Source: Bacillota bacterium (lineage in GTDB: Bacteria; Bacillota; Clostridia; Acetivibrionales; DTU013). Taken from it: a DNA stretch of 64,000 bases. Shown here in pieces: positions 43,677 through 52,769 of the stretch (its first letter is position 1; every line of letters starts with the position of its first letter). The position numbers and the translations under genes are program-made. The notes under the pieces were generated by a model. It saw nothing but the letters and a program-made list of their open reading frames with translations. It was not told where the DNA came from and searched no databases. The stretch covers positions 12,811 to 76,810 of the forward strand of contig JAEZYU010000014.1 of assembly GCA_023418915.1 (NCBI GenBank). Reading direction: 5' to 3'.

Positions 43677-44429
43677 TCATTCTTTTTTTTCAATTCTGTG
43701 ATCCTTTTTTTCAAGCTTCTTCTCGCTTTTTTTCTGCTCGTCTGCGGCGGCAATACCCCGAATTATTTCCACAAGCCTCTCACATGCAATCTTTTCACAA
43801 TAGCTAGACACAGCAAATCTCAATGCCATATCTGAAAGCTCCTCTATATCCCATTGTGAGTCTATCAATCCTGCCGTTTTAGTTAGCGCATCGTCGAGGA
43901 TGCTGACGAAGCCTGTATAAAAGCCTTCCTGATCATCATCTCTCAAACCTTGCTTCAGAAGAAAACCTGCATCCTTAACAGAAAGAACCTGCTTTAAGAG
44001 GCATATTTCCGTCAGCCCTGCAAGATGCTCACGCGAGTATTTTTTCCCGTCGGCTCTTGGCAGCAAACCATCCTTGATGTAATTATTGACCATTGCCGAG
44101 GTGAGCTGACCGCCCTCTTCAAAATTTATAAGCTGCCTGTACATGTATGATACGACCTGATCCTTGTACAGCCCTATATCGGGGAAATGTGTCCAGTTAA
44201 CGGGACGTTCGGTGCCAAGCTTGTTTTTTAGGTGCTTCAGCTTGCCCCTTACCTCACCAGCATCGCTAGCTTCCGAGTTTCTACATGCTTTACCCATATT
44301 AACTTGGGCATTCAAATCCTCGCTGGCGTCGGCTCTGTTCTGTTCCAGGGCTTCCGGTGCGTTGCTAAACTGCTCCTGCTCATGCATGTTTTTAGTTTTT
44401 ACCGGTTTTTTCTGTCCTGTTTCACTCAT
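43677..44429 (-). CDS. DUF1836-domain putative regulator
   Basis: 250 residues from the ATG at 44429, with GGAGGAAGG 6 nt before; the longer frame to 44672 has no ribosome site. Residues 1-75 are polar and low in order. The DUF1836 domain (about 85-235) contains FPDIGLYKDQVVSYMYRQL, TSAMVNNYIKDGLLPRADGKKYSREHLAGL, which resembles a MerR-like winged helix, and the all-helical C-terminal part with IDDALT-like segments. The family is found in Firmicutes and thought to bind DNA; targets unknown. The tail is EKKLEKKDHRIEKKE, and a 37-bp copy of the DNA encoding it repeats beyond the stop (43644-43677). Divergent from the SGNH gene. Confidence 0.78.
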   Translation of the reverse strand: MSETGQKKPVKTKNMHEQEQFSNAPEALEQNRADASEDLNAQVNMGKACRNSEASDAGEVRGKLKHLKNKLGTERPVNWTHFPDIGLYKDQVVSYMYRQLINFEEGGQLTSAMVNNYIKDGLLPRADGKKYSREHLAGLTEICLLKQVLSVKDAGFLLKQGLRDDDQEGFYTGFVSILDDALTKTAGLIDSQWDIEELSDMALRFAVSSYCEKIACERLVEIIRGIAAADEQKKSEKKLEKKDHRIEKKE

Positions 44430-44740
44430 GCTTTGCCTTCCTCCATTTAGTTCAGTCAGCTGATACAATGCTAAACTTCTGGCATTTTGATCCATACACA
44501 ATAATTCGGGACCGCTCCTTATGTTTGTAACGCGGAGTGATCCGGCACACTCAATTGAAAGAGCTCTCTGTGTGAGATCCAAACTTTTTTCGACAGATTC
44601 CTCTATTATTCTACTACACAAAAAAGCGTATTGTAAATGACTATAAAAAGAACATCTTATGCATATTGACATATGTATTATCAGATAATATAATATTCAA
44701 TATTAGATTGTATTATTATTCAAATAAAGGCGGTGGTGAA

Positions 44741-45427
44741 ATGATAGATTCGATATGTGTATTTGGTGATTCCATAATGAAGGGCGTCATATTCGATGCC
44801 ATAAAAGGAAGATACATATTTTTGAAAAACAGCTTCCTGAACATACTGGGAATGACTAACACTGCTGTTAAGGTAGATAATTTCGCAAAATTTGGATGTA
44901 CAATAACCGCCGGGAAAAAATTAATTGAAAGACATGCCGGGAAACTGCCCGGTTACAGTTATACTGCTCTTGAGTTCGGCGGAAACGACTGCGATTTCGA
45001 TTGGAAGGCTATATCGGAGAGGCCCGAGGACATCCATATTCCCAAAACACCTCTGGATGAATTCGAATCCCTTTATTCAGAAATAATCGACAACGTTTCG
45101 GAAAAAGGAAGCAGACCAGTTCTGTTTTCACTGCCGCCGCTCAACGCCCGCAGGTATTTCGAGTGGATTTCAAAGGGCTTGAACGCTGATAATATCCTTC
45201 GATGGCTCGGCGACGTAGAGCACATTTACAGATGGCATGAAATGTACAACATAGCAGTACTCAAGCTTTCGGCTGTGAAGAACGTGATGCTGATAGACAT
45301 ACGCAAAGCGTTTCTTGAGACCAGAAACTACCTCAGCCTGCTGTGTGAAGACGGCATCCACCCGAATGAAGCCGGCCATGCACTGATATCTGATGTCATC
45401 AGGAAGAGTGTGCCATCTTTAGCATGA
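44741..45427 (+). CDS. SGNH/GDSL-family hydrolase
   Basis: 228 residues from the ATG at 44741 behind AAAGGCGGTGG; an ATG at 44666 lacks a site. Motifs of the family: block I ICVFGDSIMKGVIFD with the nucleophile Ser, block III LEFGGNDCDFDW with the oxyanion Asn, and block V EDGIHPNEAGHALI with the Asp-His pair. No signal peptide, so it is cytoplasmic. Such enzymes remove acyl groups from carbohydrates or lipids; the substrate is not visible here, but polysaccharide-active genes (deacetylase, GH95) lie nearby. Divergent from the DUF1836 gene with a short AT-rich spacer. Confidence 0.88.
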   Translation: MIDSICVFGDSIMKGVIFDAIKGRYIFLKNSFLNILGMTNTAVKVDNFAKFGCTITAGKKLIERHAGKLPGYSYTALEFGGNDCDFDWKAISERPEDIHIPKTPLDEFESLYSEIIDNVSEKGSRPVLFSLPPLNARRYFEWISKGLNADNILRWLGDVEHIYRWHEMYNIAVLKLSAVKNVMLIDIRKAFLETRNYLSLLCEDGIHPNEAGHALISDVIRKSVPSLA

Positions 45428-45785
45428 AAACACGGCGTATACCGACGTTATTTCAATGCTCAGATTTACCATCGTATTAAATATCAATATCATCATGATC
45501 ACACATATGAAATGAGCTCTTTAGTGCTTTTTCAGAAAAAAATGATTCACCTACAGATATACAAATCAAGCCTGGTATTCCTTTGCCGGGAATTGACAGG
45601 CTCAAATATAGGCCGTTAAGATTGGCAGCGTCATTCAATATGGCTAATTTCAGGCGTCTGCTGCAGTACATCTCTTTCGATTTAGTCAAGTCTACAGCAG
45701 AAATCGAAGAACACAGTGGTTGGCAAAGTTTACAGTAGCAATCCAAGAACACAGTAATTAGCTAAGTTGACAGCAGGAGAGCTTG
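45428..45785. other. Spacer between SGNH hydrolase and deacetylase genes
   Basis: A 91-codon minus-strand frame (45477-45752) is open but has no ribosome site and no recognisable product. At 45688-45778 there are 2.4 copies of a 37/38-bp repeat (core acagcagaaatcgaagaaca) that ends at the deacetylase stop codon. Confidence 0.5.
45688..45778. repeat. 37/38-bp tandem repeat 3' of the deacetylase gene
   Basis: Starts of aagt(c/t)tacag(c/t)ag at 45688, 45726 and 45764. Imperfect copies; the last abuts the stop of the deacetylase gene. Confidence 0.7.
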
Positions 45786-47027
45786 TCAATACACCACAAG
45801 CTTCCTTCCTCCCAGTTTCTCCTGATCTATCAGATCCTCATACGATTCAGGCACCGTCACTGTATTTGGATCGCCGTCGCTGACATACTCATTGCTGCGT
45901 TTCATATTTTCAAGCCACCATGCAAGGTCCATGTCTACCGGTTTGATTCCGGACGACCTTACTCTGTGCGTAGCAAGTGGATCGAATTTCGCAGTAAACG
46001 GGGATTGAGCCGGATCCCAGCCCACTTCCATTATGGCCTTGTTTTCATAAGCAGTTCCATCATATTCACCCTTAATAACATATTGCATCAGATCCTTTGA
46101 GGGCGCACCGTATGGAAGCGAAAATGTGACAAACGTGTACCCCGGTATAAGCTCATACATTCTCTTTTGATTGCCGCCGATCTCATTTTGGATAATTTCG
46201 GCTGTTTTAGCCTCCGTCTTCAGATTTATGTGGGAATAGGTGTGGTTTCCGATCTCAAAGCCTTTGCTGGTGAGGTATTCCAGTCTTTGCTCCAGAGTTC
46301 CGGTCTTGCCGAAGGTCTGGTTGCCAAGATTCACAAAAAAAGTACCCTCCACTCCGAAATCCGGATGAGTCCTGTTAAACTCTTCTATTATCCCGACTGC
46401 AGAATCAGGATTGACCTTCAATTCGCCATTTTCTTCTATCAGGCTGAATTGACCCGAGGTGCCGTCATCAAATGTGAACACCATCGGAATACATCCTGCC
46501 GGTGTGTCGATATTACCGTTCAGATAGTCATTGAGGCTTATTAGTCTGTAGTCGGAATCATACAGGGTACTGAGCAGCTCCCTGAAAGCATCGAAGGTTG
46601 TTGTGTAATCTTTGTCGCCCTTTTCATATTTCTCGATAAAATTATGGAACATCACGACCATGATCCTGCCTGCTTCATTAGGCTTTACAACACTCAGGTC
46701 GATCGGCTCCGGGGTGCCGTTTTTATCCTGAGCCCCATCACCGCTGCCATCCTGAGCACCTTCGCTTTCGTCCTTACCGTTTTCTGTCTGGTCATCTGCG
46801 CCGTCCGGGCTGCCGGTATTTTGTTCATTATCATGCACATCCAGAGGCTGCGTCAGATTATCAGGCAAATCTTCACTATCTGTTCCCGGCTGCTTGACCT
46901 TTTCTTGTTGATTACCCTGCTCGTTGTCATCATGCTGAAGCTTGCTGCTTGCACAGCCCTGGAGCAGAAGCCCCAGAATTAGAATAACTGCTGCGATCTT
47001 AATAAAAAATACTCGTCTGATGTCCAT
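45786..47027 (-). CDS. Polysaccharide deacetylase (NodB-type) lipoprotein
   Basis: 413 residues from the ATG at 47027, with GGGGA 6 nt upstream. Lipobox LQGC at Cys25. A long charged linker (about 26-115, rich in D, E, N, Q, G) holds the NodB domain away from the membrane. Domain motifs: VMVFTFDDGTSG-type start (PMVFTFDDGTSGQ), EIGNHTYSHINLKTE for the metal histidines, and FSLPYGAPS. NodB-type enzymes deacetylate N-acetylglucosamine or similar units in peptidoglycan or exopolysaccharide. Conserved Asp-Asp and HxxxH look complete. Located downstream of GH95 on the same strand, with two CACCATGGTG boxes between. Confidence 0.92.
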   Translation of the reverse strand: MDIRRVFFIKIAAVILILGLLLQGCASSKLQHDDNEQGNQQEKVKQPGTDSEDLPDNLTQPLDVHDNEQNTGSPDGADDQTENGKDESEGAQDGSGDGAQDKNGTPEPIDLSVVKPNEAGRIMVVMFHNFIEKYEKGDKDYTTTFDAFRELLSTLYDSDYRLISLNDYLNGNIDTPAGCIPMVFTFDDGTSGQFSLIEENGELKVNPDSAVGIIEEFNRTHPDFGVEGTFFVNLGNQTFGKTGTLEQRLEYLTSKGFEIGNHTYSHINLKTEAKTAEIIQNEIGGNQKRMYELIPGYTFVTFSLPYGAPSKDLMQYVIKGEYDGTAYENKAIMEVGWDPAQSPFTAKFDPLATHRVRSSGIKPVDMDLAWWLENMKRSNEYVSDGDPNTVTVPESYEDLIDQEKLGGRKLVVY

Positions 47028-47166
47028 TTTGTTCCCCGTTTCTTTGGTAGGTGATAATAGTTTATTTTTTGCATTAATAGACGCCATAATCTCGAAAAAT
47101 GTTCCATAGCTTTATGGCAAATTTCAGCAAATTGCGATAAAAAGTGCCATGTTTCAATGGACTTTA

Positions 47167-47198
47167 TACCATGGTGCAATAATCATTACACCATGGTG
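47167..47198 (-). promoter_or_regulatory. Pair of CCATGG palindromes before the deacetylase gene
   Basis: CACCATGGTG (47189-47198) and TACCATGGTG (47167-47176), 22 bp apart, each followed by GCAA; on the minus strand ATTRTTGCACCATGGT is a direct repeat. The spacing of two helical turns suits a dimeric regulator. 140-170 nt before the start. Confidence 0.35.
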
Positions 47199-47221
47199 CA
47201 ACAATTACACTAATCATAATA

Positions 47222-50032
47222 CTACTTGAACGATATTATCAGCCTTGTTCTCACACCCTTATTAATATCCAGCTTTATTCCCGAAGTCCCAATACCGGGA
47301 TGCAGGTACTTACTGTTATTGTTGTTTTTCAATAATTCGGCTTTGCACTGCTCTCTGACAGCACCTTCGTTATCACTGTCATATGTGATTTCAATAGATG
47401 CAATGACACCGGGCAGCTTCACAGTGATCGTCTGGTCGATTTCAGTGCTCAAAGCAGCTGATATGATTTTACCTTGCTTATCCCATTGAAGTTCGTCCAG
47501 TGTGATACACCCCCTTAAGAGTATGCCGGAAACGGATCCCTTATGGAGCTGCATAGGCAATGCTGGCAACAACTCGATATAACCTTTTTGTGAAAATACC
47601 AGCATTTCAAGTATTGCGGCACTAAACCCCAGATTGGCATCCATCTGGAACAGTTCACCTTCGTTATGGCAGGTAAAAAGGTTGGGCAGCAGGAATTTTG
47701 CCATTATCCTGCTCAATGCCTTAAAGCCCAATTCTCCATCCTTGAGCCTTGCGCTGATATTTGCAAGATGCGCAAGTCCCCATCCCGTAATTGCCTCGAT
47801 GCCGTCTGTGAGTCTTAGTTCAGCTGCCCTCAGACATGCCCGGTATAGCTCGGGAGTGTTGTCCTGGGTCACTTCGAAGCCTGGGAAAACAGGGTAAAGA
47901 TGAGATGAATGCCTGTGGTGATAATCGTCATCGAAAGCAGAATGAGACCACTCCTTAAGTGCACCATCCTCATTTATCAGATATTCAGGAAGCTTCTCCA
48001 ACATGTCCTTCCATTTCGGTATGCTGTCAGTTTCTACATCAAGCTGCTCACATGCAGAAATCAGGTTGTTCAGCACCTCTCTTGCAACTGCTATATCCAT
48101 TGTGGCATTTATTGCGACAGGATTATCTGAATTGGACGGGGTGTTTTCCGGTGAGTATGATGGAATGAATTCATATTTTCCGTCCTGTCCTGTCACAAGA
48201 AAATCTTCATAAAACAATGCTATCTCTTTGAGCAGAGGAACCACATGATCACTCAGGAACCGGTCATCCCCGCTAAACTGCCAGTAATCGTAAAACATCT
48301 GCGCTAACCAGCCTGCACCGGCAGTCCAGAACATCATTGGAAAATCCTCGCAGAAGTGCTTATGCAATCCGCTTGTGGTTGATCTGAGGCTGGACAGTAC
48401 TCCGCGGCATCCGTAAAACAGCTTTGCATTTATTTTCCAGTCCTCAACATATGATTCAATAAGGTTGAAATAGCTTTTAGCCAGTTCCGGCATGTTGCCG
48501 GGAAGCACCTGCCACATCATCATCTGAACGTTTTCATCGAGTGTATAGTCGGATGACCATGGCGGATACCAGACACCGTTCCAGACCCCCTGAAGGTTCG
48601 GAGGCAGCTGCCCGCTGCTCGATATAAGAAGATACCGTCCAAAGTCGTGCATCCTTTCTATAAAGGCCGGTGAAATATACCCACTGCGCGCTTGCTCCAT
48701 AAGCTCTTCATTGCTTAGTGCAGCATATGTTTCCTTATTGCATATATCCTTTGTGGATGTGCCATTAGGGGATACTGTATTAGGGGATACTGTATTAGGG
48801 GACACTGCATTAGGGGATGCTGTATTAGGGGACATTGCATTAGGGGATGCTGTATTAGGGGATGTGAGGTTGTCTCCTTTACCGTTACTCGAAATGCTGC
48901 CTGCTGTATCGCTCAACTCACTCAAATCGAGCCTCAAACGTCCGAACAATTCTCCATGGATTTTGGTATGCTCCTTCAAAAGCATCTCATAATCTGCAGG
49001 GATCTCTGCCAGTTCCGTTATGTCTGCCGACAGGCTGAATGTGCTGCTATCTTCAAATACGACAATACGTGCAATTATAATTACTTCGTCAGCATCAAAT
49101 ATTTTTATTCTGTCCTCATGCATCTCCATTCGGCCGCATGATACATGAAGCCGGGCAATTCCACAATAGCCGCCGTTCCCGACCTCATACAGACTCTGGA
49201 AGAACAGCCATTCATCGTCTCCCGATGCTGAGTTTATGTGTGCGGCATTTAGAAGTGTTTCATTCAGAGATGCTGCCTTTAAGGGAGTCGCAGCTTGGCT
49301 TATGACGGTTTGGGGTATGGCAGCGTGGTTTACTGCCGTTTGGTTAGTTGCGGTTTGTGGTTTTGTAGTTTGTGGTTTTGCGGTTTGTGGATTTACGGTT
49401 TGTGGATTTACGGTTTGTGGTTTTGTAGTTTGGGCTGTTGCCGATTGGCGTGTAGAAACCGATGTGGATCGGATATGCTCCCCACCTTTGCGCTCCACCA
49501 GCGATATCTCACAATCAAGCTTTCCATTCGAAGGCGCATCCAGCTTTATAACAACCACATTACGTTTCCTCGATACAAACAGACGTCTTACGAACTCTCC
49601 TCGTGCATCGCACCATGTAACTCCGGCCTCTCCTGCCGTAAAATCCAACCAGCGCAAATAATCTGATGTATCTCCGGATTTTCCAGTCCTTATCTTTAAA
49701 TCGAATGCAGGATGGAATGGGTCTGTCCAGAGCAATTCGGGAGGAAAGCCTTTTTCACTGAGCTTACTGAGAAAATGCCGCGTAGCTTCCCTGTACCGCC
49801 CCTGCCTTATCATATCACGCAAGGCCGGAAGCTCATCGGACATATTTGGAACTACTGAATATGTATTGACGGGAAGCGGCAGGAAGAGTCTCTCGTGATT
49901 GAATATTATAGTTTCATCGAGAGGGTCTCCCATAGCCAGGACGCCCTGTGCTCCGTTTCCGGACGGATATGCTTCGTCCCATTTGCCTGCCGGTTTTTTG
50001 TTGAACATCCCTTTTCGGGTCAGTTTAATCAT
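47222..50032 (-). CDS. GH95-family alpha-L-fucosidase-type glycosidase with two repeat-encoded inserts
   Basis: 936 residues, against about 750-800 for plain members. The N-terminus has KWDEAYPSGNGAQGVLAMG and IIFNHERLFLP, typical of GH95; the (alpha/alpha)6 barrel has NLQGVWNGVWYPPWSSDYTLDENVQMM cut here by length: key parts are LPPNLQGVWNG, PPWSSDYTLDENVQMM and FIPSYSPENTPSN, and ends with HRHSSHLYPVFPGFE. GH95 enzymes remove alpha-1,2-fucose or alpha-galactose by inversion. No signal peptide. Two low-complexity inserts: about residues 200-232 (KPQTVNPQT type) and 388-423 (SPNTASPNA type), encoded by 15-bp units. Both sit in loops between conserved blocks, so activity is likely retained. 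Start ATG at 50032 after GAGGTG. Confidence 0.92.
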   Translation of the reverse strand: MIKLTRKGMFNKKPAGKWDEAYPSGNGAQGVLAMGDPLDETIIFNHERLFLPLPVNTYSVVPNMSDELPALRDMIRQGRYREATRHFLSKLSEKGFPPELLWTDPFHPAFDLKIRTGKSGDTSDYLRWLDFTAGEAGVTWCDARGEFVRRLFVSRKRNVVVIKLDAPSNGKLDCEISLVERKGGEHIRSTSVSTRQSATAQTTKPQTVNPQTVNPQTAKPQTTKPQTATNQTAVNHAAIPQTVISQAATPLKAASLNETLLNAAHINSASGDDEWLFFQSLYEVGNGGYCGIARLHVSCGRMEMHEDRIKIFDADEVIIIARIVVFEDSSTFSLSADITELAEIPADYEMLLKEHTKIHGELFGRLRLDLSELSDTAGSISSNGKGDNLTSPNTASPNAMSPNTASPNAVSPNTVSPNTVSPNGTSTKDICNKETYAALSNEELMEQARSGYISPAFIERMHDFGRYLLISSSGQLPPNLQGVWNGVWYPPWSSDYTLDENVQMMMWQVLPGNMPELAKSYFNLIESYVEDWKINAKLFYGCRGVLSSLRSTTSGLHKHFCEDFPMMFWTAGAGWLAQMFYDYWQFSGDDRFLSDHVVPLLKEIALFYEDFLVTGQDGKYEFIPSYSPENTPSNSDNPVAINATMDIAVAREVLNNLISACEQLDVETDSIPKWKDMLEKLPEYLINEDGALKEWSHSAFDDDYHHRHSSHLYPVFPGFEVTQDNTPELYRACLRAAELRLTDGIEAITGWGLAHLANISARLKDGELGFKALSRIMAKFLLPNLFTCHNEGELFQMDANLGFSAAILEMLVFSQKGYIELLPALPMQLHKGSVSGILLRGCITLDELQWDKQGKIISAALSTEIDQTITVKLPGVIASIEITYDSDNEGAVREQCKAELLKNNNNSKYLHPGIGTSGIKLDINKGVRTRLIISFK
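48763..48867 (-). repeat. Seven 15-bp in-frame repeats in the GH95 gene (SPNTA type)
   Basis: Unit attaggggatactgt and variants, repeated seven times without frame loss. Confidence 0.9.
49338..49432 (-). repeat. 15-bp in-frame repeats in the GH95 gene (NPQTV/KPQTT type)
   Basis: Unit gtttgtggatttacg and variants, about six copies. Confidence 0.88.
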
Positions 50033-50301
50033 GCTACACCTCGCACTGCTTAAAGGCAGTATTTTCAGGCATAATCCGCATCACGCATCTGACACTGCAA
50101 TCCTGACAGTGCCGGCTGAATTTTATCAGCCAAATAACACCATTCGAATAAAGACATCTGAATAAGGCCGAACAGATATAGCCTTACCCTTGTATAGCCT
50201 TACCCTTGAGTAGTCTTGCGGCTTTGAGAAATAATCACGACAAAAAAGCCGCAACGATCTGGATGATGTGTTCTGGATTTTGCCTGACCTTAACAAGTGT
50301 A

Positions 50302-50928
50302 TCATATTTTTGCTATAGAAACTATAACCAACTGACCGCTTTCATTCTCATAATATTCATACTTTATATTGTCATCCTGCTGAAGATCGTATTTCTCAAA
50401 ACCTTCCTTTATTTCCTCCGAGAGCATATATACCCTTGCAGACAATTCATCAGGTACACCTGAAATTTTGATCTCTATGAAGTTGCTGTCTACTCTGCCC
50501 AGATACTTGCCGCTGTCAGTGCGCAGCTCTTCCGGGTTCATACCGGTTTCACCGCTTCCGGTATCATTGTTCACAGTTTCGTTTCCATCGGCTTCGTCGC
50601 TGCCAGTTTCATTATTATCAGCTTCATTATTGCTCGTTTCATTACTGTTCGTTTCATTGCTGCCAGTTTCATTACTGCTCGTTTCATTGCTGCCAGTTTC
50701 ATTACTGTCAGCTTCACTCTTACCTGTTTCATCTCCGTAAGTTTCATCAGCTGCTTTATCGGAAGCATCCTCACTGTCCGACCGATCATCGTCCCGCAAA
50801 TTTTCCTCTGATCCGTCTGACGCCGGAGCATCATCATTTGGTTGATTTCCTATTATACTTGCAGAACATCCTGCCACTAAAACTGCAAATATGAGTATAA
50901 AACTTAATAAAATAATCGTTTTCTTCAT
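50302..50928 (-). CDS. Lipoprotein with N/E/T/S repeat linker
   Basis: 208 residues from the ATG at 50928; the GTG at 50937 overlaps the AGAGGTG ribosome site and is rejected. Lipobox VAGC at Cys21. Residues about 35-135 are low complexity: first D/E-rich, then 15-bp-unit repeats NETGS/NETSS/NEADG (DNA 50540-50735). The C-terminal about 70 residues form a compact domain with KYLGRVDSNFIEIKIS and YYENESGQLVIVSI. No known family. It is the third gene after the ECF sigma and anti-sigma factor genes on the same strand, and its upstream region carries the same 43-bp element as that of the anti-sigma gene. Confidence 0.7.
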   Translation of the reverse strand: MKKTIILLSFILIFAVLVAGCSASIIGNQPNDDAPASDGSEENLRDDDRSDSEDASDKAADETYGDETGKSEADSNETGSNETSSNETGSNETNSNETSNNEADNNETGSDEADGNETVNNDTGSGETGMNPEELRTDSGKYLGRVDSNFIEIKISGVPDELSARVYMLSEEIKEGFEKYDLQQDDNIKYEYYENESGQLVIVSIAKI

Positions 50929-50962
50929 TTTTCGCACCTCTGCACAAATTAATATTTGATAT

Positions 50963-51004
50963 GATAGTTCTCTGAACTGTTTTCATAAATTACTTTACAC
51001 TATC
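50963..51004 (-). repeat. 43-bp dispersed element, copy upstream of the lipoprotein gene
   Basis: Minus strand: GATAGTGTAAAGTAATTTAT, then GAAAACAGTTC and closing ACTATC; 42 bp. Ends 35 nt before the lipoprotein start codon. Confidence 0.65.
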
Positions 51005-51039
51005 CGCCCTGCTTTTCAGGCTAAAGCTTGTGACGTACT

Positions 51040-51060
51040 CCCGCCGCATATAGAGGCGGG
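51040..51060 (-). repeat. GC-rich hairpin 3' of the anti-sigma gene
   Basis: CCCGCC-TCTATATGC-GGCGGG on the minus strand, without a T run. It could be the anti-sigma transcript's 3' hairpin or a leftover end of an IS200/IS605 element, whose ends carry similar subterminal hairpins. Confidence 0.4.
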
Positions 51061-51100
51061 GTCCTCTTGCAGCTATTGATAAACCGTCAAGCATAACGAT

Positions 51101-52738
51101 CTATTCCGTATCTATATCTATATACCCTATCTCGATTTTTTCGCCCAGTCTGGCAAATGATATCACACATGCCCCATCAGGAACGTTTTCAAACGCTATG
51201 GTGTTCGTCCCAGTTCCCATGAGATGTTTACCCTCCTGAGGCACTGCGTATATATCATCAGCAGACCTGATCCTGGCATCAAGCATAGTATCACCGGCTC
51301 TGTTTCCGCTGCTGTCTCTGATCGTATATTCTAACACCAGTCCTTCATCCAACCATTCAGTCGATATTATCTCAAGTATGAGCTCTCCTGCCGTGAAGGA
51401 TCTGCCTGTATCAGCAACAGCTCCAGTGTTTCTGTCGACTATGATCTCTTGATTCCCAAGGTTGATATATCCAAAAACATCTTTGAATTCCAACCGAATC
51501 GCATCACAGTCCTCCTCAAATGGTGCCAGCAGGATCCTGTGCATTGCTGACTTTTTCGATCCCGGTGATTTTAGCCGCAGTTCATGTGTGATGTCCTCTG
51601 TTGAAAGCACAGTAATTGCATCACCAGTATTCATATCTGTAACTGATATTTTGTCTTTGTTGTCCACATACTCTTCATGATGCCAGCCAATCGTTACACC
51701 ATCATATTTTGATTGTTCACAATCAAAGGTATAGCATATCTCAGTCTGACTGGCACTCCGCACCAGCTTGTTTATAGAAATTGTTAAATCCGAAATGCTC
51801 TTGTCGAGAACGTCATATGCCTCCGATTTATTCTGCTGTACAGAACCCGGCTGTATCTGCACCCTGAATTCAGCTATTTCATCTATTTCATTTTTCTCGC
51901 TGTTCTTTTTCCATTGTATTAACTCAAGTATCAGCTCATTTGTCTCTTTCGGTATCGGTTCGAAATTCAATACCGTATACCCGTTTACTTTCCGGTACTC
52001 AGCAGGAACAGCATTAAACAGCGTATAGGTTTTCCCATAGTAATTATCTTTGTCATCCTTGAGTGTTATGCTGTCGACAGTGTTTAGATTCAAGTCGGTT
52101 TTGAAGATCAGACTCGTCACAGTCCCATCGATCAGAGCCTTTTCCAGTATTATTTCTTCTCCATTGAAGTCAATACGTTGTCCGAGCTCTATGAACAAAT
52201 CCTTCTCCTCGGCGAGCTTGAACCTTTCGCCATACTTTCCTGTGGTCTGCCCAACAACATAAGCCAATACATTAGTGAAAAACAGGATCAACAAAGCTGA
52301 AGCTGCAACGCTCAGCAAAGTTCTTCGTATCCTCCTTACAAATTTTTTCTCCTTCGGGAATTCAGGCTCGGTCTGTTCCGCCTCGGCGAATATGCTGCAG
52401 ATATCTGCATTGTCCTGTTTGTGGGCATTTTGCGTGTCCTGGGCACCTAGTGTATTCTGGGCGCCATGTGTGTTTTGTGCACCTTGTGTGTTCTGCGCAC
52501 CTTGTGTGTTCTGGGCACCTTGTGTATTCTGGGCACCTTGTGTATTCTGAGCGTCATATGTGTTTTGTGCAATATATGCCTTATTTACGCCTTCCGGCTG
52601 ACATGAAGCAAAGTATCTTTTGCATTCAGCACAATTCTTAAGATGCTTTTCTAGTACAATGATCGAATCCTCGCTGAGTACTCCATCTTTATACAGCGGA
52701 ATGATATCCTGAAAAAGCAGGCAAAACTCATGTTTCAT
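51101..52738 (-). CDS. Membrane zinc-finger anti-sigma factor with large extracytoplasmic domain
   Basis: 545 residues from the ATG at 52738 behind AGGAGG. Residues 1-45 hold the ZAS-type HxxxCxxC motif (His32, Cys36, Cys39 in LEKHLKNCAECKRYF) that binds the sigma factor. Residues about 58-105 are an 18-bp-unit repeat array (AQNTQG). One membrane helix at about 141-161. The outer part (about 165-545) resembles the DUF4179/DUF5643 group found in Firmicute ECF anti-sigma factors (DFNGEEIILEKALIDGT, TVLNFEPIPKETNEL, RILLAPFEEDCDAIRLEF). The partner is the adjacent ECF sigma factor. The signal is unknown. Unusual: the repeat sits between the sigma-binding finger and the membrane. Confidence 0.86.
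   Translation of the reverse strand: MKHEFCLLFQDIIPLYKDGVLSEDSIIVLEKHLKNCAECKRYFASCQPEGVNKAYIAQNTYDAQNTQGAQNTQGAQNTQGAQNTQGAQNTHGAQNTLGAQDTQNAHKQDNADICSIFAEAEQTEPEFPKEKKFVRRIRRTLLSVAASALLILFFTNVLAYVVGQTTGKYGERFKLAEEKDLFIELGQRIDFNGEEIILEKALIDGTVTSLIFKTDLNLNTVDSITLKDDKDNYYGKTYTLFNAVPAEYRKVNGYTVLNFEPIPKETNELILELIQWKKNSEKNEIDEIAEFRVQIQPGSVQQNKSEAYDVLDKSISDLTISINKLVRSASQTEICYTFDCEQSKYDGVTIGWHHEEYVDNKDKISVTDMNTGDAITVLSTEDITHELRLKSPGSKKSAMHRILLAPFEEDCDAIRLEFKDVFGYINLGNQEIIVDRNTGAVADTGRSFTAGELILEIISTEWLDEGLVLEYTIRDSSGNRAGDTMLDARIRSADDIYAVPQEGKHLMGTGTNTIAFENVPDGACVISFARLGEKIEIGYIDIDTE
52441..52570 (-). repeat. 18-bp in-frame repeats in the anti-sigma gene
   Basis: Unit gggcaccttgtgtgttct, about seven copies, coding AQNTQG hexapeptides between the zinc finger and the membrane helix. 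Confidence 0.93.
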
Positions 52739-52769
52739 CACTAACACCTCCTTTTGCGGAACTACTTTT

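Noticed and set aside
45477..45752. 91-codon frame between SGNH hydrolase and deacetylase genes
   Set aside because: No ribosome site, no recognised domain, and its start lies in a tandem repeat.
51040..51060. IS200/IS605 end with a TnpB-type guide RNA
   Set aside because: Only one hairpin fits; no tnpA or tnpB remnant or second end is found, so kept only as a hairpin.
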